Source: Afipia sp. Root123D2
GTDB taxonomy: Bacteria > Pseudomonadota > Alphaproteobacteria > Rhizobiales > Xanthobacteraceae
Length of the DNA: 64,000 nt
NCBI RefSeq assembly: GCF_001425835.1
Contig: NZ_LMDP01000004.1
Coordinates: 62,001-126,000, forward strand
Direction of reading: 5' to 3'
Shown: positions 43,700 to 52,033 of the stretch, piece by piece
Numbering within the stretch: the first letter of the stretch is position 1
Layout of the letters: every line of letters begins with the position of its first letter
Notes under the pieces: generated by a model
Databases searched by the model: none
What the model saw: only the letters and a program-made list of their open reading frames with translations
What the model was told of the DNA's origin: nothing
Program-made: the position numbers and the translations under genes

Positions 43700-44944
43700 A
43701 TGCCAAAACAAGCATCATACACATTGAGGGCGTTACTCGGCGCGACTGCCATTGGTTTTTCAATGGCTGCGGCAGGGCAGGCGCTTGCCGCCGATCCCAT
43801 CAAGATCGGTGTCATCGCCGAAGCTCAGGCGATCGCCGGTGCATCGATTCCCCAGGCTGCCCAGATGGCGGCCGAGGAAATCAATGCGAAGGGCGGCGTC
43901 GACGGGCGCAAGATCGAAATCGTCACCTACGACAACCACAGCTCCTCGGCGGATTCGGTTCGTGCCTTCCAGCGCGCGGTCAACGAGGACAAGGTCAACG
44001 CGGTGATCGCCAGCTACATCAGCGAAGTGGTGCTGGCGCTGGAGCCGTGGGCCTCGCGCCTGAAAACCCCGTTCGTCACACCCGGTGCTGCGTCGAACGA
44101 GATCAGCAAGGCGGTCCACAAGGACTATGAGAAGAACAAGTATACCTTCCATGGCTATCTGACGTCGGCCGCTCTGGCGCTGTCGGTGTGCGATGCCGCC
44201 AAGGAACTGCTGGTCGAAGGCAAGAAGATGAAGACCGCGGTCATCATGAGCGAGGACGCGGCGTGGACCAAGCCGCTCGATGTCAGTTACCAGGAATGCC
44301 TGCCGAAAATCGGGCTGAAGGTGCTCGATCACATCCGCTTCTCGCCGGACACCACGGACTTCACGCCGATCTTCAACAAGATCGAAAGCTCCAAGCCCGA
44401 CGTGATCATCACCGGCATTTCCCATGTCGGTACGCAGCCGACGGTGCAGTGGAAGAACCAGCAGGTGCCGATTCCGATGTTCGGAATCTCGTCGCAGGCC
44501 ACCAACAGCACCTTCGGCAAGGACACCAACAACGCGTCCGACGGCGTACTCTATCAGGGCGTGTCCGGCCCGGACGTGGCGGTGACGCCCAAGTCGCTGC
44601 CGTTCGCCGAAGGCTTCAAGAAGAAATTCGGCAACTATCCGTCCTATGCCGGCTACACGGCGTATGACGAAGTCTACTACATCGCCGATGCCGTGAAGCG
44701 GGCAGGCTCCACGGATGCCGACAAGCTGGTCGCGGCGCTGGAAAAGACCGATTGGGAAGGCACCATCGGCCGTGTCCAGTTCTACGGCAAGAGCGACGAG
44801 TTCACCCACTCGATCAAGTACGGCAAGGGCCTCATCACCGGCGTGATGATGCAGTGGCAGGACGGCAAGCAGGTCAGTGTGTGGCCGAAAGAGGTTGCCA
44901 AAGGGCAGTTGAAGTTCCCAAGCTTCATCAAGGTCACGAACTGA
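43700..44944 (+). CDS. ABC transporter substrate-binding protein (HAAT family)
   Basis: A 414-residue periplasmic binding protein. The signal peptide is residues 1-30 (ending GQALA, then ADPIKIGVIAEAQA). Family features are the EINAKGGVDGRKIEIVTYDN stretch and VNAVIASYISEVVLALEP, typical of the Leu/amide-binding group. GGGAGG lies 8 bases before the ATG. It is the first gene of an importer completed by LivH, LivM and a fused LivG-LivF protein. A terminator-like hairpin (44959-44986) after it probably lets the binding protein be made in excess of the membrane parts. The ligand is unknown. Confidence 0.93.
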   Translation: MPKQASYTLRALLGATAIGFSMAAAGQALAADPIKIGVIAEAQAIAGASIPQAAQMAAEEINAKGGVDGRKIEIVTYDNHSSSADSVRAFQRAVNEDKVNAVIASYISEVVLALEPWASRLKTPFVTPGAASNEISKAVHKDYEKNKYTFHGYLTSAALALSVCDAAKELLVEGKKMKTAVIMSEDAAWTKPLDVSYQECLPKIGLKVLDHIRFSPDTTDFTPIFNKIESSKPDVIITGISHVGTQPTVQWKNQQVPIPMFGISSQATNSTFGKDTNNASDGVLYQGVSGPDVAVTPKSLPFAEGFKKKFGNYPSYAGYTAYDEVYYIADAVKRAGSTDADKLVAALEKTDWEGTIGRVQFYGKSDEFTHSIKYGKGLITGVMMQWQDGKQVSVWPKEVAKGQLKFPSFIKVTN

Positions 44945-44958
44945 AATCCGCGCAACAA

Positions 44959-44986
44959 CGCTCCCGGCCCTGTCCGGGAGCGTTTT
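44959..44986 (+). terminator. hairpin terminator/attenuator after the binding-protein gene
   Basis: A perfect 9-bp stem (44959-44967 with 44974-44982) with a 6-base loop and TTTT follows the binding-protein gene and precedes livH, so it is likely a partial terminator inside the operon. Confidence 0.8.
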
Positions 44987-45038
44987 CGCATCGGTCGTTC
45001 CTCAAACGAGACGGCATAAGCCGCCGCGGTGTCCCTGA

Positions 45039-45914
45039 ATGCTCTTTCTTCAAATCCTGATCGATGGCTTCGCCATTAGTTCGCTGTATGCCCTGGGTGC
45101 AACCGGCTTCACTCTGATCTTCGGGGTCTCCGGTGTTCTTAATCTCTCGCACGGCGCCATCATGGTGTCGGCGGCGGTCGCCGCGTGGGCGGCGTCGGGC
45201 ATACTCAATCTCAATACCTATGCGGGCGCCATGGTGGGCGTGGCAACGGCGCTCGTCGCGGCGCTCGCCACCTACTTCGTGGTGGTTCTGCCGATCCAGA
45301 AATCCCGCCGTATCCCGACGGAAGAGAAGGAGATTTTCGTCCTGACGGCGACGCTCCTGTGGGGGATCATGCTGCAGGAGCTGATCGCCTACTTCTTCAC
45401 CAACAACGCCAAGACGGTGCTGCCGATCGTCGATGGCGTCGTCGAGATTCTCGGGGTGCGGACGCCGCGCAACGAGATCTTCACGGCGGCGGTGTGCTGC
45501 ATCGTCATCGGGCTGCTGTGGCTGCTGGTGAACAAGACCAAGACCGGCAAGGCGGTGCTGGCGGCATCGATGAACCCGCGCGGCGTCACGCTGCTCGGGC
45601 TCGAACTCAACAACATCTATATCGCGGTGTGGGTAATCTACGGTGTTCTGGCCGGCATCGCCGGCGTCCTGCTCGGCATGTTCCTCGGCGTTTCGTCCTA
45701 CAGTGTCGGACCCCTGACCGCGAGCGCGTTCTCGATCGTGGTGCTGGGCGGTCTCGGCAGCGTATCGGGATCGCTGATCGCCGCATTTGTGGTCGGATAC
45801 CTCGAGACCTTCACCGCCTACATGATATCGCCGGCCTACCGCTCCATTCCTGCGCTGCTTCTTCTGGTGGCGGTCATGTACATCCGGCCGCAAGGCCTGC
45901 TCGGAAGGAGATGA
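45039..45914 (+). CDS. livH: ABC transporter permease, LivH type
   Basis: A 291-residue inner-membrane permease with about eight helices. The N-terminal LIDGFAISSLYALGATGFTLIFG (in parts: GFAISSLYALG) and VLNLSHGAIM are the LivH hallmarks, and the C-terminal AVMYIRPQGLLGRR is typical. A loop with PTEEKEIFVLTAT differs from the first importer in this window, in line with a different substrate. It ends 2 bases before the livM start chosen here, and its stop overlaps an alternative livM ATG at 45911. Confidence 0.93.
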   Translation: MLFLQILIDGFAISSLYALGATGFTLIFGVSGVLNLSHGAIMVSAAVAAWAASGILNLNTYAGAMVGVATALVAALATYFVVVLPIQKSRRIPTEEKEIFVLTATLLWGIMLQELIAYFFTNNAKTVLPIVDGVVEILGVRTPRNEIFTAAVCCIVIGLLWLLVNKTKTGKAVLAASMNPRGVTLLGLELNNIYIAVWVIYGVLAGIAGVLLGMFLGVSSYSVGPLTASAFSIVVLGGLGSVSGSLIAAFVVGYLETFTAYMISPAYRSIPALLLLVAVMYIRPQGLLGRR

Positions 45915-45916
45915 AC

Positions 45917-46840
45917 ATGCGCCTGTTCACCTCAAAACTTTTCTGGATCGCGGTCGCCGTCGTGGTGATCGCATCCACGCTGCCGCTTTATGTCTCCGGC
46001 TACATCCTCGGCCTGCTGACCGTCGCCTACTACTTCGGCGTGTTCGCGATGTCGTGGGACCTGCTGTTCGGCTTCGCCGGTGAGGTCAATTTCGGCCCGA
46101 CCTTCCTGATCGGCGTCGGGGCCTATACCGCCGGCATCATCAACAACCTCTACGGCGTCTCGCCTTACTTCTGCATCGTCATCGGCGCCGCAGCGGCGGT
46201 GATCGCGGGGTTCGTTCTGGCGCTGCCGGCGTTGCGGGTACGCGGTCCGTACTTCGGCCTGACGACGCTGGTCGCAGTGCTGATGCTGCAGAATTTCGTG
46301 GTGGTGTTCGCCGATCTCACCGGCGGCGAGATCGGCCTGACCATTCCCGACGTCATCAGCATCGATGCCGGCGTCAACTACTGGATCGCGCTCGGGTTCA
46401 TGACGATCAGCGCGGCGATCCTGTTCGGATTGTCGCGGTCGCCGGTCGGCCTCGTGCTACAGGCCAGCGGGCAGGACCCGGTGCAGGCCGGTGCGCTCGG
46501 CTTCAATATCGTCAAGCACAAGCTCGCGGCGTTCGTCGTCAGCGCGTTCTTCTCCGGCCTGTCCGGCGCGCTGCTGGTGTTTTACTTCGGCACCGCGTCG
46601 GTCGGCACCGTCGTCGACATCGCCGTCGGCGTGCAGGTGATCGTGGCCGCTGTCCTTGGCGGACGGCGCACGGTTCTCGGCGCCGCGCTCGGTGCGATCT
46701 TCCTGATCGCGGCCGGCGAATTCCTGCGGCCGCTCGGCGAACTGGCGACCTTCGTCGTGTCCGCGGTTGCACTGCTGGCGATCCTGTTCTTCCCGAACGG
46801 ATTTCTTGGAACGCTTCTGGCCCGGGAGGCACGCACGTGA
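45917..46840 (+). CDS. livM: ABC transporter permease, LivM type
   Basis: A 307-residue inner-membrane permease, partner of LivH. SWDLLFGFAGEVNFGPTFLIGVGAY is the LivM signature region (seen as GFAGEVNFG), and the ASGQDPVQAGALGFN loop is the ATPase contact. Two ATG codons, at 45911 and 45917, are possible; 45917 is preferred because GGAAGGAG lies 6 bases before it, whereas it abuts 45911. The stop overlaps the GTG of the fused ATPase gene by 3 bases (GTGA), so the three genes are tightly coupled. Confidence 0.92.
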   Translation: MRLFTSKLFWIAVAVVVIASTLPLYVSGYILGLLTVAYYFGVFAMSWDLLFGFAGEVNFGPTFLIGVGAYTAGIINNLYGVSPYFCIVIGAAAAVIAGFVLALPALRVRGPYFGLTTLVAVLMLQNFVVVFADLTGGEIGLTIPDVISIDAGVNYWIALGFMTISAAILFGLSRSPVGLVLQASGQDPVQAGALGFNIVKHKLAAFVVSAFFSGLSGALLVFYFGTASVGTVVDIAVGVQVIVAAVLGGRRTVLGAALGAIFLIAAGEFLRPLGELATFVVSAVALLAILFFPNGFLGTLLAREART

Positions 46841-48318
46841 CCGCTGCAGCAGAGACATCGCCGGTTCTTCAGGTTCGCGGCCTCACCAAACGCTACGGCG
46901 GATTGACGGCGGTCAAGAATCTCAGTTTCGACCTGCGGGCTGGACAGATTTTCGGGCTGATCGGACCGAACGGGTCGGGCAAATCGACCGCCATGAAATC
47001 GATCATGGGCATCGAACGGCCGACGGCGGGCACGGTGACGCTCAATGGCGAGAACCTTGCCGGCCGCCCGGCGCACGAAATCGCGCGCCGCGGGTTCGGC
47101 ATGGTGTTCCAGCATTCCCGTCCGCTCAACCGGCAGACGGTTCTGGAAAACATCATGGTCGCGCTGTTGCCGGACAGCCTGTTCAAGCTGTTCGCCGATC
47201 GCGCGCTGGTCGATCGCGCGCGCTGGATCGCCGAACGCGTCGGCCTCGGCGACGTCGTCGATCGCAAGCCGCCGACGCTTCCCTTCGCCGATCTGCGGCG
47301 GCTTGAACTGGCCAAGGCAATCGCCCGCGATCCCAAGGTCGTGCTGGTCGACGAGCCGTTCGCGGGCTTGACGCTCGCCGAGGTCTCGGTGTTCTCCGAA
47401 CTGATCCGCAGTTTCAGGGACGAGGGGCGGGCGGTGATGCTGGTCGATCACAACGTCAAGAGCGTCGCGGCGCTGGTCGATCAGGTGCTCGCGATGTATC
47501 TCGGCGAGGAGATCGTCACCGGCCGCGCCGAAGACGTGATGCAGAACGAGACCGTGCGCCGGGTCTACCTCGGCGGCAAGATCGAAACCTCGGCGCGTCC
47601 TGAAACCAGCTTCGCCGACAAGGTGCCGCTGCTTCAGGTCGAGAATGTCAGCGTCCATTACGGCAAGGCGCAGGCGTTGCAGGATGTCTCGATCCACGTC
47701 CATGAGGGCGAGTTCGTGTCGGTGGTCGGCCTCAACGGCGCCGGCAAGACCACGCTGTTCAACACCATCTCGGGTTTCCTGCCTTACACCGGCGAAGTCA
47801 TTCGCGGCGGCGACAAGCTGCGTGGCGAGACGCCGGCGCGGATCGCGCGGAGCGGCGTGGTCCATTGTCCGGAAACCCGTGAGTTGTTCGGCGAAATGAC
47901 GGTGCGCGAGAATCTCGACCTCGGCGGCCAGCATCTCGATCCGGACGCGCATCAGAAGCAGCTGGCGTGGCTGTTCGATCTGTTCCCGATCCTGAAAGAA
48001 CGTCAGGGCCAGATGGCGCAAACGCTCAGCGGCGGCGAGCAGCAGATGCTGGCGATCGGCCGCGCCCTGATGTTGCAGCCCAAGATCCTGATTCTGGACG
48101 AGCCCACGCTCGGCCTGGCTCCGATCATCCTCGAACAACTGTCCAAGGCGCTGGAAAAGCTGCGGGAGACCACGAAGATCACGGTGCTGCTCGGTGAGCA
48201 GAACGTGACGTTTGCACTGCCGCATGCCGATCGGGTCTACGTGCTTGAACATGCCCGGATCGTCTGGGAGGGCGACCCGGCGCGGTTCGCGCAGGAAGCA
48301 GGCGCGGGATATCTTTAG
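46837..48318 (+). CDS. fused ABC ATPase (LivG-LivF in one chain)
   Basis: A 493-residue protein made of two complete ABC ATPase domains, doing the job that livG and livF do separately in the 9.8-11.3 kb importer. Domain 1 (about 8-245): Walker A GPNGSGKST, Walker B VVLVDEPFAG, H-loop VDHN, degenerate signature LPFADLRRLELAKA. Domain 2 (about 262-490): Walker A GLNGAGKTT, CPETRELFGEMTVRENL (LivF hallmark), full signature LSGGEQQMLAIGRAL, Walker B LILDEPTLGLAP. A linker of about 20 residues joins them. The GTG start overlaps the livM stop. The fusion fixes a 1:1 pairing with one degenerate and one canonical ATP site. Confidence 0.93.
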   Translation: MTAAAETSPVLQVRGLTKRYGGLTAVKNLSFDLRAGQIFGLIGPNGSGKSTAMKSIMGIERPTAGTVTLNGENLAGRPAHEIARRGFGMVFQHSRPLNRQTVLENIMVALLPDSLFKLFADRALVDRARWIAERVGLGDVVDRKPPTLPFADLRRLELAKAIARDPKVVLVDEPFAGLTLAEVSVFSELIRSFRDEGRAVMLVDHNVKSVAALVDQVLAMYLGEEIVTGRAEDVMQNETVRRVYLGGKIETSARPETSFADKVPLLQVENVSVHYGKAQALQDVSIHVHEGEFVSVVGLNGAGKTTLFNTISGFLPYTGEVIRGGDKLRGETPARIARSGVVHCPETRELFGEMTVRENLDLGGQHLDPDAHQKQLAWLFDLFPILKERQGQMAQTLSGGEQQMLAIGRALMLQPKILILDEPTLGLAPIILEQLSKALEKLRETTKITVLLGEQNVTFALPHADRVYVLEHARIVWEGDPARFAQEAGAGYL

Positions 48319-48530
48319 TGCGACAGCGCGACGCTGAACCGAGGGGCGATTTGCAGTACCGTAAATATATGAAGGGGATAGACTGATCTGGCCGATACTT
48401 GGGAATGGTATCGCGTGAGGGGTTTCAGCCCTCGGCGAAACCGCCTAGCATCTGGCCCAATTCAAGAACTGCCGGAAACCTTCCGGCTGAATGATGCCGA
48501 TAAACGGCGCTTTCCAGGGAGAAGAAAATA

Positions 48531-49481
48531 ATGAACACCAAGATAAAACTGTTCGGACTCGTTTGCGGATTCGGGCTCGCGATCTCGGTTCCCGCCGGTG
48601 CGGCCGACATGAGGATGATGACCGGCCCGCAGGGCGGCTCGTGGATTCCGCTTGGCGGACAGCTCAAGGACATGTGGGAAAAGGCGATCCCCGGCCTCAA
48701 CGTTCAGGCAGTTCCGGGCGCCGGCATCGCCAACGTGCGCGGCGTCGATGAAGGCAAGGCCGATGTCGGTTTCGGCAACTCGATTTCGACCGTCGATGGC
48801 CTCGCGGGCAACGCGCCGTATCCGAAGAAGGTGACCAACGTCTGCAACCTCGCGACGCTCTATCCCCAGTACTATCAGATGGTCGCCAATGCCGACGCCG
48901 GCATTCACAAGATTGCCGATCTGAAGGGCAAGGCCGTCACTACCCAGCAGAAGGGCAACACCGGTGAGTTGATCACGCGGCAATTGCTCGAGGTCAACGG
49001 CATCAAGTACAGCGATGTCAAGATCAGCTTCGTCGGCTACACCGACTCCGTGAACCAGATGAAGGACGGTCACGCCAACGTCTTCGCGCTCGGCACGCAG
49101 ATTCCGGCCGGCTCGATCATGGATCTCGCGGCCGCACGTGACATCACGATGATCGACCAGTCCGACAGCTTCGACAAGATGAAGAAGCTGAACCCGGGTT
49201 ATACGCTCGGCACCATTCCGAAGAACACCTATCCGAAGCAGGACAAGGATGTGAAGGTGATCGCCTATGCGACCCATCTCGTCGTGTCGTGCAAGCTGCC
49301 CGCGGACCAGGTCTACACCATGACCAAGACTCTCGCGGCCCACGTCAAGGACATGGCGGCCGTCGCCAAGGCGATGGAAACGCTCGATCCGAAGGGCATG
49401 GCCGTGGACATCGGCATCCCGTTCCATCCGGGCGCCGCTAAATTCTACAAGGAAGCCGGTATCACCGTGCAATCGCACTGA
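48531..49481 (+). CDS. TAXI-family TRAP transporter solute-binding protein
   Basis: A 316-residue periplasmic binding protein of the TAXI group (TRAP-associated extracytoplasmic immunogenic). The signal peptide is residues 1-25 (ending PAGAA). The mature start MRMMTGPQGGSWIPLGGQL carries the TGPQGGSW family motif, and ANVRGVDEGKADVGFGNS the ligand region. TAXI proteins deliver small organic acids (for example glutamate or 2-oxoglutarate in known cases) to a fused TRAP permease, which lies directly downstream. The ATG has AGGGAG about 10 bases upstream. A strong hairpin separates the two genes, suggesting excess production of the binding protein. Confidence 0.93.
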   Translation: MNTKIKLFGLVCGFGLAISVPAGAADMRMMTGPQGGSWIPLGGQLKDMWEKAIPGLNVQAVPGAGIANVRGVDEGKADVGFGNSISTVDGLAGNAPYPKKVTNVCNLATLYPQYYQMVANADAGIHKIADLKGKAVTTQQKGNTGELITRQLLEVNGIKYSDVKISFVGYTDSVNQMKDGHANVFALGTQIPAGSIMDLAAARDITMIDQSDSFDKMKKLNPGYTLGTIPKNTYPKQDKDVKVIAYATHLVVSCKLPADQVYTMTKTLAAHVKDMAAVAKAMETLDPKGMAVDIGIPFHPGAAKFYKEAGITVQSH

Positions 49482-49489
49482 CGGCGCAC

Positions 49490-49519
49490 GACGGCGGAAG
49501 GCTTAAGCCTTCCGCCGTC
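49490..49519 (+). terminator. perfect hairpin between the TAXI and TRAP permease genes
   Basis: GACGGCGGAAGGCTT (49490-49504) is followed at once by its exact reverse complement (49505-49519). The T-run is weak (CGCTTT), so it probably works as a processing or partial termination site between binding protein and permease. Confidence 0.7.
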
Positions 49520-49566
49520 TCGCTTTATCCATTGTTGCTATCCTTGAAGAGCGGACACCCATAGCC

Positions 49567-51444
49567 ATGAAGATGGACTTCAGCTACGGCGGCTTTATGA
49601 AGCTCGCCATCATCGTCGTATCTGTTGCGATGGTCATCTACCACGTATGGGCGATTGCGTTCGGAACCCCGGAAGCCTTCTTCTTCCGCGGTACTCACCT
49701 CATGTTCGTGATGGTCCTGATTTTCTTCCTGCATCGCTGGTCGGGGAAGGTTGAGGGTCTGCCGAGCGTCATGGATTGGGTGCTGCTCGTCATGGGCGTG
49801 GCGCCGATCCTCTATCTCTTCTTCAACTACGACTACATCATCAACCGCATCTTCTACGTCGACGAACTGACCACGATGGACATCGTGATGGGCACGATGC
49901 TGACCGTCATGGTGCTGGAGGCGACGCGCCGCGTCATCGGCCTCGCGCTGCCCATCACCGCGATCGTGTTCCTCGCATACGGGCTGTTCATCGCCAGGCT
50001 CGCGCCGACCCAGATGCTCGACCAGCTCTACATGACGGTCGAGGGTATCTTCGGCATTCCGCTGTCGGTGTCGGCGTCGTACGTGCTGATCTTCGTGCTG
50101 TTCGGCGCGTTCATGGAGCGCACCGGCACCGGCCAGTTGTTTATGGATTTCGCCATGAGCCTGACCGGCGGCACGGCCGGCGGTCCCGGCAAGGTGTCCT
50201 GCGTGTCGTCCGCGCTGTTCGGCACCATTTCGGGCAGCGCGGTGGCCAACGTGATGGTCGACGGTCCCATCACCATCCCGCTGATGAAGCGGTCCGGTTT
50301 TCCGCCGCATTTCGCCGCCGGCGTCGAAGCCGTGGCGTCCACCGGCGGTCAGATCATGCCGCCGATCATGGGCGCCGCCGCGTTCGTCATGGCGGAGTTC
50401 CTTGGCGTATCCTACGGTCAGGTCATCCTGTGGGCCTTGATCCCTTCGATCCTCTATTACATTGCTGTTTTCTCAGCGGTGCATTTCGAGGCCAAGCGCC
50501 GCGGTCTTCTCGGCGTCCCTCGCAGCGAACTGCCGAAGCTCGGCACAGTCATCCGCGAGCAGGGCCACCTGTTCCTGCCGGTGGCAGCAATTCTGTTCGT
50601 GATGTATTCGGGCTATAGCGCGCCGATGGCGGCTCTTGCCGGCACCATCGCCTGCTTCCCGGTCGCGGCAATGCGCAAATCGACCCGTCATTATGTGACG
50701 TTTGAGAATCTGCTGCTTGCGTGCGTCGACGGCGCCAGGAACGCGCTCGGCGTGGCTGCGGCCTGCGCCGCCGCCGGCATCGTGGTCGCGGTGGTGACGC
50801 TCTCCGGCCTCGGTATCGTGTTTACGCAGTTCGTCGTTCACCTGTCGCAGAACTATCTCGTGCTGGCGCTGATCTTCACGATGATCGCGGGCATTATCCT
50901 CGGCATGGGTATGCCGACGACGCCGGCCTACATCATCATGACCGCGTTGCTGGTGCCGGCGATCGTCAAGTTCGGCGTCATCGTCCCCGCAGCGCATATG
51001 TTCGCGTTCTACTTCGCGGTGCTGTCGGCGATCACGCCGCCGGTCGCGCTGGCGGTGTTCGCGGCGGCGGGAATCGCCAAGTCGGACATCTGGGCCACGG
51101 GCCTGGCTGCGGTTCGCATCGCCGCCACCAGCTTCATCGTGCCGTTCATGTTCGTCTACGAGCCTGCGCTGCTGATGATCGGCGACTGGACGACCATCAT
51201 CTGGAGTTCGACGACGGCTGCGGCGGGCGTCCTGATCTTCGCGGCCGGCCTGCATGGGTATTTTATCACCCATTCCAAGCTGTGGCAGAGCGTGGTGCTG
51301 GTCGCCGCGGGTCTGTTGCTGATCGACCCTGGCGTCGCCACGGACTTTATCGGCGCCGGCCTTGCGATATTTGTCGCGGCGATTCAGTTCGCGTCGCGCA
51401 AATCTGCCCTGGCGCCTTCACCCAAGGTTGCCCCCGGCCAATAG
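49567..51444 (+). CDS. TRAP transporter fused permease (DctQM-type, 4TM/12TM)
   Basis: A 625-residue inner-membrane protein in which the small DctQ-like and large DctM-like parts are fused, the form that partners TAXI binding proteins. The first four helices lie in about residues 10-150; the DctM part has GGTAGGPGKVSCVSSALFGTISGSAVANV (seen as GTISGSAVANV), ASTGGQIMPPIMGAAAFVMAEF and LGMGMPTTPAYI, the two pseudo-symmetric motifs that bind Na+ and substrate. Transport is driven by the sodium or proton gradient rather than ATP. ATG codons at 49567 and 49573 are both possible; ribosome sites are weak. A strong terminator follows. Confidence 0.93.
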   Translation: MKMDFSYGGFMKLAIIVVSVAMVIYHVWAIAFGTPEAFFFRGTHLMFVMVLIFFLHRWSGKVEGLPSVMDWVLLVMGVAPILYLFFNYDYIINRIFYVDELTTMDIVMGTMLTVMVLEATRRVIGLALPITAIVFLAYGLFIARLAPTQMLDQLYMTVEGIFGIPLSVSASYVLIFVLFGAFMERTGTGQLFMDFAMSLTGGTAGGPGKVSCVSSALFGTISGSAVANVMVDGPITIPLMKRSGFPPHFAAGVEAVASTGGQIMPPIMGAAAFVMAEFLGVSYGQVILWALIPSILYYIAVFSAVHFEAKRRGLLGVPRSELPKLGTVIREQGHLFLPVAAILFVMYSGYSAPMAALAGTIACFPVAAMRKSTRHYVTFENLLLACVDGARNALGVAAACAAAGIVVAVVTLSGLGIVFTQFVVHLSQNYLVLALIFTMIAGIILGMGMPTTPAYIIMTALLVPAIVKFGVIVPAAHMFAFYFAVLSAITPPVALAVFAAAGIAKSDIWATGLAAVRIAATSFIVPFMFVYEPALLMIGDWTTIIWSSTTAAAGVLIFAAGLHGYFITHSKLWQSVVLVAAGLLLIDPGVATDFIGAGLAIFVAAIQFASRKSALAPSPKVAPGQ

Positions 51445-51455
51445 CACGAAGCAGC

Positions 51456-51492
51456 GACCATCCTTGTCCGCACGCGGACAAGGATGGTCTTT
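51456..51492 (+). terminator. Rho-independent terminator of the TAXI-TRAP operon
   Basis: A perfect 15-bp stem (51456-51470 with 51475-51489), CACG loop, then TTT, 11 bases after the permease stop. Confidence 0.85.
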
Positions 51493-52033
51493 GCGCGCGG
51501 ACAAACAGCATCGCAAACATCAAATATGATCTTGATTTCCAGAATTAACGCTTCGGCAAATTCGAAATTTTAATTCTATGATTTCGATATATGTCGCGCG
51601 TCCGCAATTCTCGCGCCGATTCGAAATCTCCCTTTAAAATAGCGATCAAACCGCTTTTCGCGCCGAGCAACGCGTGACGTCACGCGGGCATTTCCCGCGT
51701 TCATGCGTTGTCTGCAATATCTAATTCATCGATGATAATGCGGATTATTATTCGTTTGTGTAAATCAATGCCACGCGTAGCCTGTCCGGTGTGTGATTGG
51801 CGGGGCGCCAGATTCGGTAACGGACGATTCTTCTTTTCGCAGTGCTGCTGAAACGAACGGCTGATTCATGCTGTCCGTAGCGGTTGCCTGCGTCCTGGAG
51901 GTCTTCACCGATCACAGGCAGAGCCGGAGTGTTTGCTTCAGTCTCGGGACAAGGGCAGCAGGCGACCGGTTGGCGTGTCCATCAAGCAGATAACTGCAGA
52001 ACACGGGCAAAGTCCCGCAGGGAGGAAACTATA
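51493..52033. promoter_or_regulatory. control region upstream of the OFA-family antiporter, with stacked palindromes
   Basis: No gene is supported in this stretch; the upstream extension of the antiporter frame (from 51884) has no start signal. It is AT-rich at 51530-51620 and 51715-51775. CGCGTGACGTCACGCG (51671-51686) is a perfect 16-base palindrome, directly followed by ACGCGGG/CCCGCGT (51682-51688 with 51694-51700), a 7-bp hairpin sharing its edge. ATAAT/ATTAT repeats flank GCGG near 51735-51750. These look like operator sites for a regulator of the transporter. Confidence 0.5.
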
